This document shows positions 1-10,779 of a stretch of DNA of 64,000 nt, in pieces. The DNA comes from Phialocephala subalpina (Eukaryota > Ascomycota > Leotiomycetes > Helotiales > Mollisiaceae): assembly GCA_900073065.1 (NCBI GenBank), contig FJOG01000020.1, forward strand, positions 959,770 to 1,023,769, given 5' to 3'. The position numbers and the translations under genes were made by a program. Under the pieces are notes generated by a model. That model had not been told where the DNA came from, made no database searches, and saw nothing but the letters and a program-made list of their open reading frames with translations. Numbering within the stretch: the first letter of the stretch is position 1; each line of letters opens with the position of its first letter.

Positions 1-850
1 TTATGCCCCTTCAACTCTGTCGCCAGATAAAGCTCTTTACTCGGCGAATTGCCTAGACTGACATTATGACTTATCTCCTTCGTCCGCCAAATACTAGCTC
101 GCGTCATAGATGCAACAATTATCCCCAACGAATCTCTCGGCACCCCCTGTCGAATAGCAGTATAACACGGCTCCAACCCCGGATCAAAAGCAACCTTAAA
201 ACTCGTTTCCTCACCCCTCGCCGGCTTCTCACAAACATTAACCTTATCAACCTCTGTCCAAGCTTCCAAATTCTCCGGGAATTCGTTTTCCCACAAAGTC
301 AAAAGACCAGTTCGAGATATGAGAGCGAGGTATGTGTGACGAGTTTCAGGGTTGTGGGTTATGGAGAAGGAGAGGAAGGGGGCGCGGGAGGGGGCGCGAA
401 GTTCCCAGACGGGTTTGTTGGAGTGGGAGTTGAAGCGGCGGCCTTTGTTGGCGGTCAGGGTTGGGTCTTCGACCCAGAGTTTGAATTTGCCATCGGTGCC
501 GATGGAGGAGAGGAGGTTGGGGTGGATTGAGGGGGGGAGCCATTGAATCTTTTGCTTGGGTCAGCCATTGTCCCTCTTCAAGAATGATGGATTGGGAGAT
601 AGGGGAATGGATGGGAGGGGGATACTTGTAATATCTCGGCAGTATGAGCACCCCACGTATCGCACAGATTCCAAGATCCATCTCGGTGTCGATTGTATAC
701 CTTTATCTTTCCATCAACGGAGCCGGATGCGAATCGATCACCATAGGCATTGAAAGCTGCGGCTTCGACCATGTCTTTATGGCCGTGCTGAAGCAGCATG
801 AAGCCGTCTCGATCGGCGTCTATCGGATCGTCTTCCATCATTGGTGACAT
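1..850 (-). CDS. seh1: Nucleoporin SEH1 (WD40), 3' end cut off by window edge
   Basis: This is a WD40 beta-propeller protein of the nuclear pore Y (Nup84/Nup107) complex; in fungi Seh1 also belongs to the SEA/SEACIT complex at the vacuole (family knowledge). Exon 1 (626-850) holds an acidic N-terminus and the first blade with HKDMVEAAAFNAYGDRFASG and then DGKIKVYNRHRDG. A 77-nt intron (549-625, GTATCC...AAAAG) joins phase 0 to exon 2 (548-1), which continues with WLPPSIHPNLLSSIG and FKLWVEDP without a stop to the window edge (last residues ELKGH). Only about the first half is present. I chose the ATG at 850 (MSPMMEDD); ATGs at 841 and 838 are equally possible. The frame stays open upstream to an ATG at 1054, so a longer N-terminus cannot be excluded. 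The identity is very likely. Confidence 0.9.
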
Positions 851-1299
851 GTTGTGATGCTGATTGTGATTGTGGAAGGGAGATTGTCCCTCAGCCGTGT
901 CGACATCTGAAGTCAGGAAAGTGGTCCGTGCCACAAGGCTGAATATCCCGCTTCTTTTGTGACTCGCAGGAGGTTTGTATTCATCCACAAGTGGAAGAGT
1001 CTGTCTTTTCATCAGATCCGGGAGCATGGTACGGAATTGCAATGTTTCACTCATTGTTTGAGTTCTGGAAGCACATACATAAGTCTGCTTTCGAGATAAA
1101 GTGCCTTGAGGCGGAGCTGGCCTCGTTTTCATTTATGCCAAGTCTTCTTCAACAATGCTCGCGCAACAATGAAAGTTCTGGCTCTGCAAAAAATTGCACA
1201 TATTCTAAATTATAATTGTTTCTTGTCTTCTCGTTTCACTTCTCAAAATATATATATATATAATTTAAAAGTAATTTCAAAAACAAAAAAGCTAATTAT
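851..1299. other. Intergenic: SEH1 leader and downstream flank of the tRNA-like gene
   Basis: No gene is seen. The interval holds the likely SEH1 5' leader, a short TA dinucleotide run at 1248-1262 and the A-rich tract that is the oligo-T terminator of the neighbouring minus-strand tRNA-like gene. Confidence 0.6.
1285..1290 (-). terminator. Pol III oligo-T terminator of the tRNA-like gene
   Basis: Read on the minus strand, a run of six T lies 10 nt past the tRNA 3' end and is followed by a second run of five T. This is the expected RNA polymerase III stop and suggests that the gene at 1300-1380 can be transcribed. Confidence 0.6.
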
Positions 1300-1380
1300 C
1301 GACACCTATGAGAATCGAACTAATGCTCCCGAAGGAAACAGCTCGGTAGACTGTCGCAATAACCACTCTGCCAAAATGTC
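1300..1380 (-). tRNA. Type II tRNA-like gene, apparent anticodon ACC (possible tRNA pseudogene)
   Basis: The 81-nt minus-strand sequence folds as a cloverleaf with a long variable arm. The acceptor stem is GACATTT paired with AGGTGTC, with two G-T pairs and discriminator G. A 3-bp D stem is GCA/TGC. The anticodon stem ACAGT/GCTGT closes a 7-nt loop CTACCGA, which reads as anticodon ACC. The variable arm TTCC-TTC-GGGA is paired. The T arm is ATTAG-TTCGATT-CTCAT, with one mismatch. A box (TGGCAGAGTGG) and B-box core (GTTCGATTC) fit RNA polymerase III promoters, and a T6 run follows. Long variable arms belong to Ser, Leu and bacterial or organellar Tyr tRNAs, not Gly, so ACC is out of place. It may be a degenerate Ser/Leu tRNA or a nuclear copy of an organellar tRNA. 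The structure is seen directly; identity is unsettled. Confidence 0.6.
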
Positions 1381-2051
1381 TTCTTTTTTCTTCTTCATAC
1401 CAACAAAATGCCTATTTAAAACTATATGGGTGTTTAAGTGCGTTTGGATGGTTCGGCGAGCTGAATTGGGAAAGGTTGATGAGAGGGAGTCATTCGGTCT
1501 GGATTGGAGTAAGGCTGGTGAGTTTGAGGGGGGCGAAAATAGTCGGTAGCAATGAGACACAAGTTGAGAAATGGCAATTCGCGTTCCTCTATTCTGAATG
1601 CGCTGATCCATGAAAACGATGTGCTGAATTGAATTATAAAAAGTATTGCGAGGGGAAACTAGATTTGGGGTATTTTTTGTATTTGGTTGTAAGTAAAGGG
1701 GCATGCTCTTGGTTCACTTGCATGACCAGCTTTGGAGATAACTTATGACTTGGGCGCGAACCATCATGGACCATACTTCGGACAATCACATGCACTCGAG
1801 AGTTCGCAGACAGAAACTCAGAGCCCAAGTATTCATTCCACGCATACTTATACAACACCTCGGCGCCCCTTATCACACAGATCGATCCTCCTCTCATCAC
1901 TCCTATATTACTCTGATAATGGTATGCAAATCAACAATTCAAGTCCAATCCAATCCTCATAAGCAATATTTCACCATCCATCGCCTTGCTTTCTTTCAAA
2001 TTCAACAAACGCAAACTATGCAAGAAAAACGAAAAAACCTCCCCGATATAT
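1381..2051. other. Intergenic: kinase 3' flank and tRNA upstream flank
   Basis: Short open frames occur on both strands but none has a recognisable domain or consistent splice sites. I see no gene here. Confidence 0.5.
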
Positions 2052-4814
2052 TCAGCCCCCCGCCGAAGAATCGATAACAACACGTTCATTAAAGGCATTA
2101 TCGTTCGTAAAATCGTCATCTATAGTCGCAGGAGGAGTATCAAAATGCGGATCGAGAAGGTCGTGGGCTGTGCCGACGCCGGTTAGGTATTCTGGGTAGT
2201 CTGTCGATGGAGGTTGGGCCGCTGCTGTGGGACGCGGGAGTTCTGATGTTGGGGTTGGTTCTGGTCCTGCTTCTGGTACGCTTTTGGGTATCGGTGGTTC
2301 TGGATCTGATGCTGGTACTGATTCTGGTGCTAGGGGTGCTACGTCCTGTTTTTCCATAGCATGTTGGGGTATATCTTGTGGTGGATCGGTTTGAGGTGCT
2401 GGAGGAAGAGTTGCAGTCTTTGGAAATAGTGGAAATTCGCGCTGCTCAAAATCGGCTTTGGGAGTAGAGTTGGGGTGATCGATGGTCGGAGTTCTATCTT
2501 CGTCTTGGGCTGTCGTATCGTGGATTTCAAGTGCTGCAGGCTTGACTTCCGTTGGAATTGGATCATCCACGGTAGTAGGCTGCACTTCGCCTTCAGCAGG
2601 TAGCGGCGGAAGAGCACTTGTGTTTACTTCGGCTGACTTGACTTCTGGCTCGGCTTGAGGGTCTACAGGCTTCTCTGGGGCGCTGACCAGCTTGGCAGAA
2701 ATATAATCCAGCCCAAGACCTGAGTTCGGCGAGATAGCAGGCGTGAAATCCCTCTCCACTCCCTCTTTGTCACAATCTTGAAATGGTGAAGAGAACTCCG
2801 TCCTTGTCCCAGGAAAAGGTGTTTCGCCTGTATGTGTATCAACATAGTCAGAACCCGAACCCGAATCCGGCAGTGGAATCTTGTGAGGTTTCAATTGCCT
2901 CTCTCGCGGTGGAGATCTTCCACGGCTTGGATAATCAGGCTCAGTTGAAGTATCCGTCACCGCATAATCGTACACATTTGGCGCTTCGGAGACCGGTGAT
3001 TGAGGATATTGAGGAGCCAGAGGGTTGTAATTGTCATATTTGTGGCCGTTTGAAAATGGAACTTCTCCCGAGTGGTAGGCATCCACCACAATCGGTATTG
3101 GGTATCCATTTTTGTGGTGGTGTTCTGAAGCCGCTGGAAACAATGTGAGGAGAGCTGAAGCCTGTGATCGACATCTCGGATCGTCGTTTAAGCAACGATG
3201 GCACAAATCCAGGTAGTAGTCCGGAATCTCTTGGGAGAAGCAAGACAAGTTCAAAGGCCGGTGGTTCTCGGGCTCATCCTGTTGAGTGGCAAGAGCATAC
3301 AAAACCATTCCCAATTGGTACAAATCAGACTTGACGCCAATATACATCGAGATACGCAGGTTGCTGTCGATCAATGCTGCCACTTCCGGCGGCTCCCAGC
3401 CAACAGGACATCCTCGTCGATTGATGTCGATAATTTTGGCGTTGTCGTCTGCATCAATGACAATGTTTGAAAGTGTGAAATCGCCTTGAACGAAACCGGC
3501 TTCATGAATCTCCGAAAGGCCTTGGACAATTTGTTTGGCCCATCGTTCTCGTCGCTTCCAAGGAATCCTGCCTTCACCATCGTATATAACATCAATCAAA
3601 GCACCCTGTTCCGCGAAGCTGATGAGAAGGCCTTTGACAACCTCTCCTTGATTATCCAGCACAACTCCTCCGAACTGGATCACGCTGGACGAGCCAGATA
3701 ATTGGTGCAGGGCATTTATCTCATATAGGAACTCATCAACCGTATCAGGACCCGGAATCTCTTTCTTGATGAAAACCTGGCCGTCGTGCCGGACTTTGTA
3801 AACAAAACCAGAGAGATGTGAATCAAATACGAGCTCATCTTCCCGGACTCTGCGGCAATTCAAATGATGGATAGCTTTGACAGGAGGATATGAAATGATT
3901 TCTGAGAGATCCTCAACCACGTGAACATGTAACCGCTCATTTTCAGTCTGCAGCTTCAGGTTCGTGACCGTATCGTAAAATTGAATATCCGGCAGCGATT
4001 CCCGAATAGCTTCATATATCCTGGCACTCTTATCTCGTTGAAATCGTGTCCGCTGTAGCTCTTCTTCCAGAGATCCTTCGGGTGCATTCCTGTAGTCCAG
4101 AGAAATGGTCACACGTCTCCAGTGAGTCGGTGTTTCTGCAAAAGTAACGAAGAACTTCTCCCGTTTTGACTTGTCTCGGAAGTGCATGCTGAGATTCAAA
4201 ATCCACCTTCGTTCAAGCTCTTCCACAATCATCTCGTCAAACGCTTGGGTCGAGATTGACTGTGTATCCACATTCGAGGGCTCTTTCGAGACCTCAACGT
4301 ATTCCTCTTTCCCAACCTCATCTTGTGTAGAGACGTCTGACAAGTTCGACTTGTCTACCACACCGTCGATTGTGGTAGTCGTGTCTAGAAATTCGGGGGC
4401 ACTTAATCTCGGCGGTGCCACGACGGTGGAAGAATTTCGAGCTGAGACATTTCGACGTCGATCGACTGACAGTGTACGCCGTTCTTCTGGAGCTTGTACC
4501 GCAGGTTCCAATCTATCTCGAAGCTCCGACTGCTGCCTCTTGAAAGTCCCCGATCGTGGCAGACCTGGCACTACCTTTCTCGAGAGTCTGCGGGCGAGCC
4601 CAGGACGCGGAGTCTCTTCTTGTGGCGGGGTGGGAGGAATGGTGGTTTGGCTGCTATCGTCCTTCCCAAATAGCCTCTTCCAGGACCATGATGTTCTCTG
4701 CGGATCCGTTGATGCAGCTCTGGCATGAGCTTTCTCCGTTTGTGCCATTGCTCTGGCAGTGGAATCCCGGAGGTGCTTATGGTCGTAAGCTCCAGTCCAA
4801 AAACAATGATGCAT
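2052..4814 (-). CDS. Large atypical protein kinase-domain protein
   Basis: A single exon encodes about 920 residues. An N-terminal basic and Ser-rich region (with WSWKRLFGKDD) and a central segment of unknown fold are followed by a kinase-like domain, about residues 335-560 when counted from the ATG at 4814. Visible motifs are a candidate ATP-binding lysine in VFIKKEI, the catalytic loop FVQGDFTLSNIVID (Asp and Asn kept, His-Arg replaced), a metal-binding IIDIN in place of DFG, and an APE-like WEPPE. The C-terminal 340 residues are Pro/Glu/Asp-rich and look disordered. The combination of QGD and DIN with kept Asp-Asn-Asp suggests a divergent but possibly active kinase; the substrate is unknown. 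Start choice: the open frame extends to a TTG at 4874; the first ATG is 4814 and a second at 4748 (MAQTEK) is also plausible. Confidence 0.85.
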   Translation of the reverse strand: MHHCFWTGAYDHKHLRDSTARAMAQTEKAHARAASTDPQRTSWSWKRLFGKDDSSQTTIPPTPPQEETPRPGLARRLSRKVVPGLPRSGTFKRQQSELRDRLEPAVQAPEERRTLSVDRRRNVSARNSSTVVAPPRLSAPEFLDTTTTIDGVVDKSNLSDVSTQDEVGKEEYVEVSKEPSNVDTQSISTQAFDEMIVEELERRWILNLSMHFRDKSKREKFFVTFAETPTHWRRVTISLDYRNAPEGSLEEELQRTRFQRDKSARIYEAIRESLPDIQFYDTVTNLKLQTENERLHVHVVEDLSEIISYPPVKAIHHLNCRRVREDELVFDSHLSGFVYKVRHDGQVFIKKEIPGPDTVDEFLYEINALHQLSGSSSVIQFGGVVLDNQGEVVKGLLISFAEQGALIDVIYDGEGRIPWKRRERWAKQIVQGLSEIHEAGFVQGDFTLSNIVIDADDNAKIIDINRRGCPVGWEPPEVAALIDSNLRISMYIGVKSDLYQLGMVLYALATQQDEPENHRPLNLSCFSQEIPDYYLDLCHRCLNDDPRCRSQASALLTLFPAASEHHHKNGYPIPIVVDAYHSGEVPFSNGHKYDNYNPLAPQYPQSPVSEAPNVYDYAVTDTSTEPDYPSRGRSPPRERQLKPHKIPLPDSGSGSDYVDTHTGETPFPGTRTEFSSPFQDCDKEGVERDFTPAISPNSGLGLDYISAKLVSAPEKPVDPQAEPEVKSAEVNTSALPPLPAEGEVQPTTVDDPIPTEVKPAALEIHDTTAQDEDRTPTIDHPNSTPKADFEQREFPLFPKTATLPPAPQTDPPQDIPQHAMEKQDVAPLAPESVPASDPEPPIPKSVPEAGPEPTPTSELPRPTAAAQPPSTDYPEYLTGVGTAHDLLDPHFDTPPATIDDDFTNDNAFNERVVIDSSAGG

Positions 4815-6853
4815 CTCGAGCTGTGGGGAAAGGTCTACATACACCGGAGAATTGCCACTTCCTTGTTGAATCAATTGTCGAGCTCATATAAGACCGTCAA
4901 CAAGTCGGAGGCTGGGGGGAAGCTCGAAGCGATCTACTCATGCATGCGGCCGTTCGATGGAGAGAGGCGATGGCACTCTCAGGTTCTTGTAGGGGCGTAT
5001 CATTGCAGCATTGAAACGGCGTGAGGATTGTTATGGGTTTGATTTTGAGGCGGACGTGAATAAATGGCCCGTCAGGGGATAGGAATGCGTGGAGGCTGTT
5101 TGATGCAGGCAAAGAGGTGGTGGTCAGAACTCAGCCACAGACCGCTACTCGATTCGGAGCTTTGAACAACGCAGCAGCCAGCCAAGGCATCGTCTCTTTG
5201 GTTGCCTCAAATTTCGTGGGGTTGCAGTTGTTCGGGACGGTCGTCAGTTGTCGAGTCAAAGGGGGCAATTCTGGCACTCGTGGGCACGAATAGTAACGAG
5301 AGAAGGACGGATGCTTATGGATGGGGCCAATCGCAGTAGTATCGGCTGCGGGCGAAGCCTCGAGTTAATGATTATGCACCATCCAAACTTACGCCATGCC
5401 ACGTTATATCGTGTATGTAGAGGTTTGCAAGACAGATCTCACATATCTCCGACAGCCAAGGCATTTCTGGTGCCGGTATCTTGCCCGCGGTTCTGCTATA
5501 TAAATGGACATACCCCTCTGGTCTAGCTCGAAGGGATCTAGGTACCTCGAGCGAGGGACAATAGGACTTTGAAGAGAGGCAAACCCCACGCTATACAACA
5601 CCAACCAAGAGAGCAAAAGATCATCTCATATACACATCAGTCACAACATCTCAAAGTATGAATACAGCAATCACAAATCAAAGGTATCAGCCGGATGATT
5701 TAGGAAGGTCGATGCTACTCCTCGGCTTCTTACGGCCATTATCAAAACGTATCAAACACACCGTACCAACCACATCACCACATCTGATCTGACAAGACCC
5801 CATTCCGTTAGCGAGAACATGCGATGAACCCCCTAAACACTGACTGTACAAGTAATCGCCTCCCCCCCGTCCGGAACGCAGCCCGCCGTAGCTCAAACGC
5901 TGTTCGAACTCTTCCCGCAAGTCTAAATCCTCTCACTCGAGCCCTTCCCACTCTGAACGACACTTCCCACGCACTCTGACGTTTTTAATCACCATTCATC
6001 AACCATCTCCCAGTCGCCTCAGCAATCTGTCCAACGGTCCCAACCTCCCTCGCGTGACAAAATGACAAAATCCGGAATACCAAAAACACTTCGTCGGGCA
6101 TCAACCAGGCTGCCAATTCTCCTTTGCATTGGGTACAGTGAGGCTGGAGCTTCCTCCATCAACAACCTCCAATCGCGTATGTCTCCGTGTAACACGTAGC
6201 TTTCGCCCATTCAGTTCTTCCTACAGGTTTCGCGCAGGCAAACGAGACCTCCAGACCCGCCAAAAATCGCTGGTTGGGTCTGCTCATGCAGGCCTGTATC
6301 GGGGCGTTGATCTAGGGAGTCCCCGCTGGCTCCCGCTGGTCGAACGAGCACAAGCCCTGCTAGATTGAATGGTTCAGCGTTCGTCGCGGATACATACCCC
6401 ACTATGTATCTATGCAGAAGCAGCTTGCTGCAGACCAGTTCAGTTCTAGTAGTCCGCAGTCGGACTCTGTTCACGCTTCAGTGTAGCTGCAGGAGTCAGG
6501 AGTTACTCTGTTGGATCAGAGCTGGACCAGTCAGGCTTGATACTTCTTTTTCGTGCTTTTGCCTAATTTACATTTATGTACTTTTTCATGAAAGGGTTTC
6601 ATGAATAATCTACTCTAGAGTCTAGAACTACCCGTAGATGCAGTTGGAGAGGAGAAATTGTGTCCTTTGAGCGGTCGTCATTCGACGAAGCACGCAATGT
6701 TTGTAACGCCGATGCAACGCCCCTATGATATCCCAATCCCCATCCCCTACCTGCTCTAAATGAAAATGCTTTGCTGCATCCGAGGCTTTGATACAATGAC
6801 AGGCTAGGTATATACAATTATGTGGGCTTGGTTCGATCATCGCCATCGATCCT
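4815..6853. other. Intergenic, about 2 kb: kinase promoter and Lon 3' flank
   Basis: No gene is recognised. A TATATAAA-type element lies near 5498, about 690 bp upstream of the kinase ATG. Small open frames on both strands are short and lack domains. The stretch probably holds the kinase promoter and leader plus the Lon 3' untranslated region. Confidence 0.5.
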
Positions 6854-9800
6854 TCAATCGTCGTCCGATTCGTTCTTGTCCTTCTTTTTTACGAGTTGAT
6901 CTTTCCATAGGTTGTTGGCTTGCTCGGCATTGACGTTGGGGAAGACTAGGTCGAAGACATCAGAGTACCATTTGGCCGGATGACCTTCGATCCCTTCTTT
7001 AATGTTCTGTGTTTGCTGTCAGTGTCGATCAATACATATTAAGGATGATCTACTTACGTCAGGGAGCTCCAGCCAGTCCGATATATTGTCGGCTGGGAAG
7101 ATGATTCTCTTTGATCCTGCTCGTCGAGCTGCAACTGTCTTCTCTCGAAGACCACCAATCCTCAAGACCTTGCCTGTCACTGTGAGCTCGCCAGTCATGG
7201 CGATTGTAGGGTCGAGTGGTTGGTTCAGAGCAAGAGACAGCAATGACGTTGCCATTGTGATACCTGCTGAAGGTCCGTCTTTCTGGACAGCACCTTCGGG
7301 ACAATGTAGGTGGACTTTTGCTTTGTCAAAGAAGTGGTTCTCCGGGAACTTGTTGGCCATCACTGATTTGGCGAACGAGTACGCGATGATGGTCGACTCC
7401 TTCATGACATTCTTCAGATTACCGGTCGTGGCCATGCCAGGACGAGAATCAGAATTCAAGGCACTTTCTAAGATGGATTCGACATAGAGGGCAGCACCAC
7501 CCATCTGCGTCCAAGCAAGACCCATCGCGACTCCTGGTGGTGGAATGTCGTACAAGCGGTCCGAGGTATAGACTGGCGGACCAACATAGTCCTTCAGGTT
7601 GTCCTTGTCGATAGTCACATGGACGGTATCTGGCACATTAAGGCTGACTCGTGGTATTTCGGTAGTTTTCTTCTCGATGTTCTCCGATGTCTCCTTGATA
7701 TCGGTCTCGTCCTTTTTCGACTCCTCCATAGCAGCCTTCCCCTCCTCCGTCAGAGCCTCGGATTCAGGTAGCACGCTCTCACCAAGATCTTGCACAATCT
7801 TCAATGCAGATTTGCGATAAACCTTCTCGATTTGCTTCTTGAGGTTTCGCACACCAGATTCTCGGCAGTAAGATTTGATAAGCTCTTCGATGGCCTCCTT
7901 GCTGAGGTTGACGTCGACATCTTTTAGACCTGCCAGTTCTTTGGCTGCGGGTCCGAGATATCGCTCGGCGATCGCCATCTTCTCATCGGCAACATAACCC
8001 GAGAGCTCGATCATTTCCATACGATCGAGTAGAGGTCGTGGAATGGTGTCCGTCATATTTGCTGTGCAAACGAAGAGGACCTTGGAAAGGTCGACAGGAA
8101 CATCTAGATAGTGATCCAAGAACGAGTTGTTCTGCTCAGGATCAAGCAATTCAAGAAGTGCTGAAGCGGGGTCACCTTGATGACCTCGGCCAAGCTTATC
8201 AATCTCATCAATTAATATCAATGGATTTTCTGTCTGGCACTTCTTCAAAGCTTGAATGATCCGTCCTGGAAGAGCACCGACGTATGTTCTTCGGTGACCC
8301 TTGATTTCGGCGACATCTGCCAGACCTCCCACACTAAATCTGTAGTACTGTCGGTTGAGCGCCCTGGCGATACTCTTTCCGATACTCGTTTTTCCGACAC
8401 CTGGAGGACCGACGAAACACAAGATCTTGCCTTCCACTGTCCCTCGTAGCTTGCCAACGGCGATGAACTCGAGGATACGATCTTTCACATCCTTCAATCC
8501 GTGATGATCTTCGTCAAGAACAGTCATCGCATTCTTGATTCCGAAGTTTTCTGCGCTCCTCTGACCCCACGGTATTTGGGTGAGCCAGTCTAGGTAGTTC
8601 CTCGTGACGTTGAATTCCGATGCTGCTGGTTCAAGATGTGCGAGCTTATTCAGCTCTTCATCAAAGACCTTCTTAACAGCTTCTGGCATCGCAAGCTTCA
8701 AGCTCTTCTCTCGAAACTTCTCGACAAGCTTATCCTTGCCATCGGATTCGATTCCGAGCTCTTTCCGGATGCCTTTCATTTGCTCCAGTAGCCAATACTC
8801 GCGCTGCCTCTTCTGGATCGATTTCTCGACATCTTTTGAGATCTTTGCCTGCAGCTGAGCATTCATGAGTTCCTTTTTCAGAACTACAAGAGCCTTCTGT
8901 AACCTTTCTTCTACATTCAGCGTCTCGAGAACGTCTTGCAGTTCATCGACCTCGCCTGCCGAGACGGCAGCCGCGAAATCAGCTAGCTTTGCGGGCTCTT
9001 GCATGACATTTCCAGCTGACTGGCTCATAGAGAATGTGGAGATCTGATCTCGAAAGAGTTGGTTCAGGCCAGCTACTTCCTTGAAGACGTTTACTATCTC
9101 GTTGGTAACAGCCCGGATGACGGGACTCTTAGGATCATGCGGTTCTTCCGTCAAGTTTTCAACCTTAACAAGACTGACTGCGTACTTGTGTAGGAAAGAA
9201 GTTGGGTCGTATGGCGCTGGTGAAGCAGCGCTCTTCTCTTGCACAGCGCTTTCCTCGAAGCTTGCAACAACGTCCCCCTTCTTTTCCTTAGAGCCCTCTT
9301 CCTTTGGCTTTGGCGGGATGACCTCTGGTACTGGAGGCTCCGGAGCTGGACTGTCCATCTTCTTCACATCGCCCCCGGCTTTATCCCGAGTAATCATTGA
9401 GGACATCTTGATACGTCGATGAGGATACAAGACGGCCGTCAGGGCTCCATCATCTCCATGAACAGGAAATGCGCTAGTAATCTGCGCAAATGTCCCAACA
9501 TCATGAACATCATCAACACTCTCAATGATATCCCCATCTGCATTCTCGTCCTTGAACAAGAACGCCCCAATATACGGTTGACCCCTCTTCATCATATCTT
9601 GTATAGCTGCCACAACTTGAGGATTTCGAACCGTAACCGCCTTATAAAATCCAGGGAACAGAGGCCGTTTCGTAATGGGAATTGCCATGACCTGAGGATA
9701 CACATCCGGCACCGAAGGTTTCTGCAACGCCTTCTCAGTCGAAACTTTCCTCCCTTTCTTCCCTCCATCCCCACTCCCCGAGTCCCCGGCGCTTCCAGCC

Positions 9801-10198
9801 GGTGCACCGCTTCCCTTCCCATCTGCCGTAGCTCCTGTAGCAGAATTGCCGCTCGGGGACGAAGATTCTGGATTTTTGCTCTTGGTTTCTGCTACATTGT
9901 CGCCACTCACTTCCTTTTGCTCAATCTTCTCTTTATTTTCTTCTAGTATCTCATCTACCACTTCTTTCGGGACTTTCGGTCCATCTTTCCTCCTGGCAGG
10001 CGAAGTTGAGAAATTTGAGCTCCCGGGTAAGGATTGAGCTGGGAGTAAAGGTCGTAATGCGGGTGTTGTGCTTGCAGAGATCTGGAATCGTCGGGTTGTA
10101 GTGTAGAATCTACTCGTACTGTTCGAGGAACATCTAACAGATGCCCTTGTCGAATTCCGAAGCGCAACCCGCCATGGTAGATTTTGGCCGTATAACAT
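6854..10198 (-). CDS. pim1: Mitochondrial ATP-dependent Lon protease (Pim1)
   Basis: Lon degrades misfolded and oxidised matrix proteins and helps maintain mitochondrial DNA (family knowledge). Exon 1 (7058-10198) and exon 2 (6854-7006) are joined across a 51-nt intron (7007-7057, GTAAGT...CAG) within LELPD|NIKEG, giving 1097 residues, the usual length. The order is: a basic, Ser/Arg-rich mitochondrial presequence (from MLYGQNLPWRVALRN); a low-complexity linker; the LON N-terminal domain (about 165-450); the AAA+ module with Walker A GPPGVGKTS (about 597-605) and Walker B LIDEID (about 662-667); and the protease domain with catalytic Ser in KDGPSAG (about 977) and Lys in LREKTVAARR (about 1020). 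The frame continues upstream only from a TTG, so the ATG at 10198 is the clear start. The C-terminus ends in an acidic ESDDD tail. Confidence 0.96.
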
Positions 10199-10779
10199 AA
10201 CTTCGAGCAATTTCGATGGACTGGAAGTTCCTTTCCTTCTATGCAAAGACACCAATCGCCCTGGCAGAAATCAGAAATGCAGCCGGAGTTCACAAAAGTA
10301 GCAAAATCTGCAGTTGAGAGAGTTGTGCCGTCGTTGAGCAAAAGTGAGGTACGGAAAGGAAACATCAGCAGCTCGAGAAATGATCTTGATGATGCTTTCA
10401 AATCGGAGCTTTTTTACCGAAGTTTTAACGCTAGCGCGTCCTCGCAGCCGACCGTCCATTGCGTTCTTCGCCCCCCTTTTTAGCGTATCACTTGCCGAAA
10501 CGGACCATTAAGTAATCATATGAAAGAGCAACAGGGGTATCGATATTTCGAATTATTGAATGAGAACATATCACTTTCTGATGCACTGAAATACAGAGGG
10601 ACATTCAGGTCACAGAAGTACATCTACAAGTGTCCTACAACCTCTCAATAGTAGATCATTTTATTAACAAGCTACCGTCGTCTATCATGCGGCATTATTT
10701 GCTAAAGGACTGTTTGCAACACCGAAATTACCAGATGCTCCAAGAATGCATATATGCGTTGCTAATCCCATATCTCTAT
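10199..10779. other. Intergenic: Lon promoter and Bro1 3' flank
   Basis: No gene is seen between the Lon ATG and the Bro1 stop; both genes are transcribed leftwards, so this contains the Lon promoter. Confidence 0.5.

Noticed and set aside
1306..1704. 132-codon minus-strand open frame
   Set aside because: It overlaps the tRNA-like gene and has no domain or codon bias.
9419..9946. 175-codon plus-strand open frame
   Set aside because: Antisense to the N-terminal exon of Lon protease; no similarity to known proteins.
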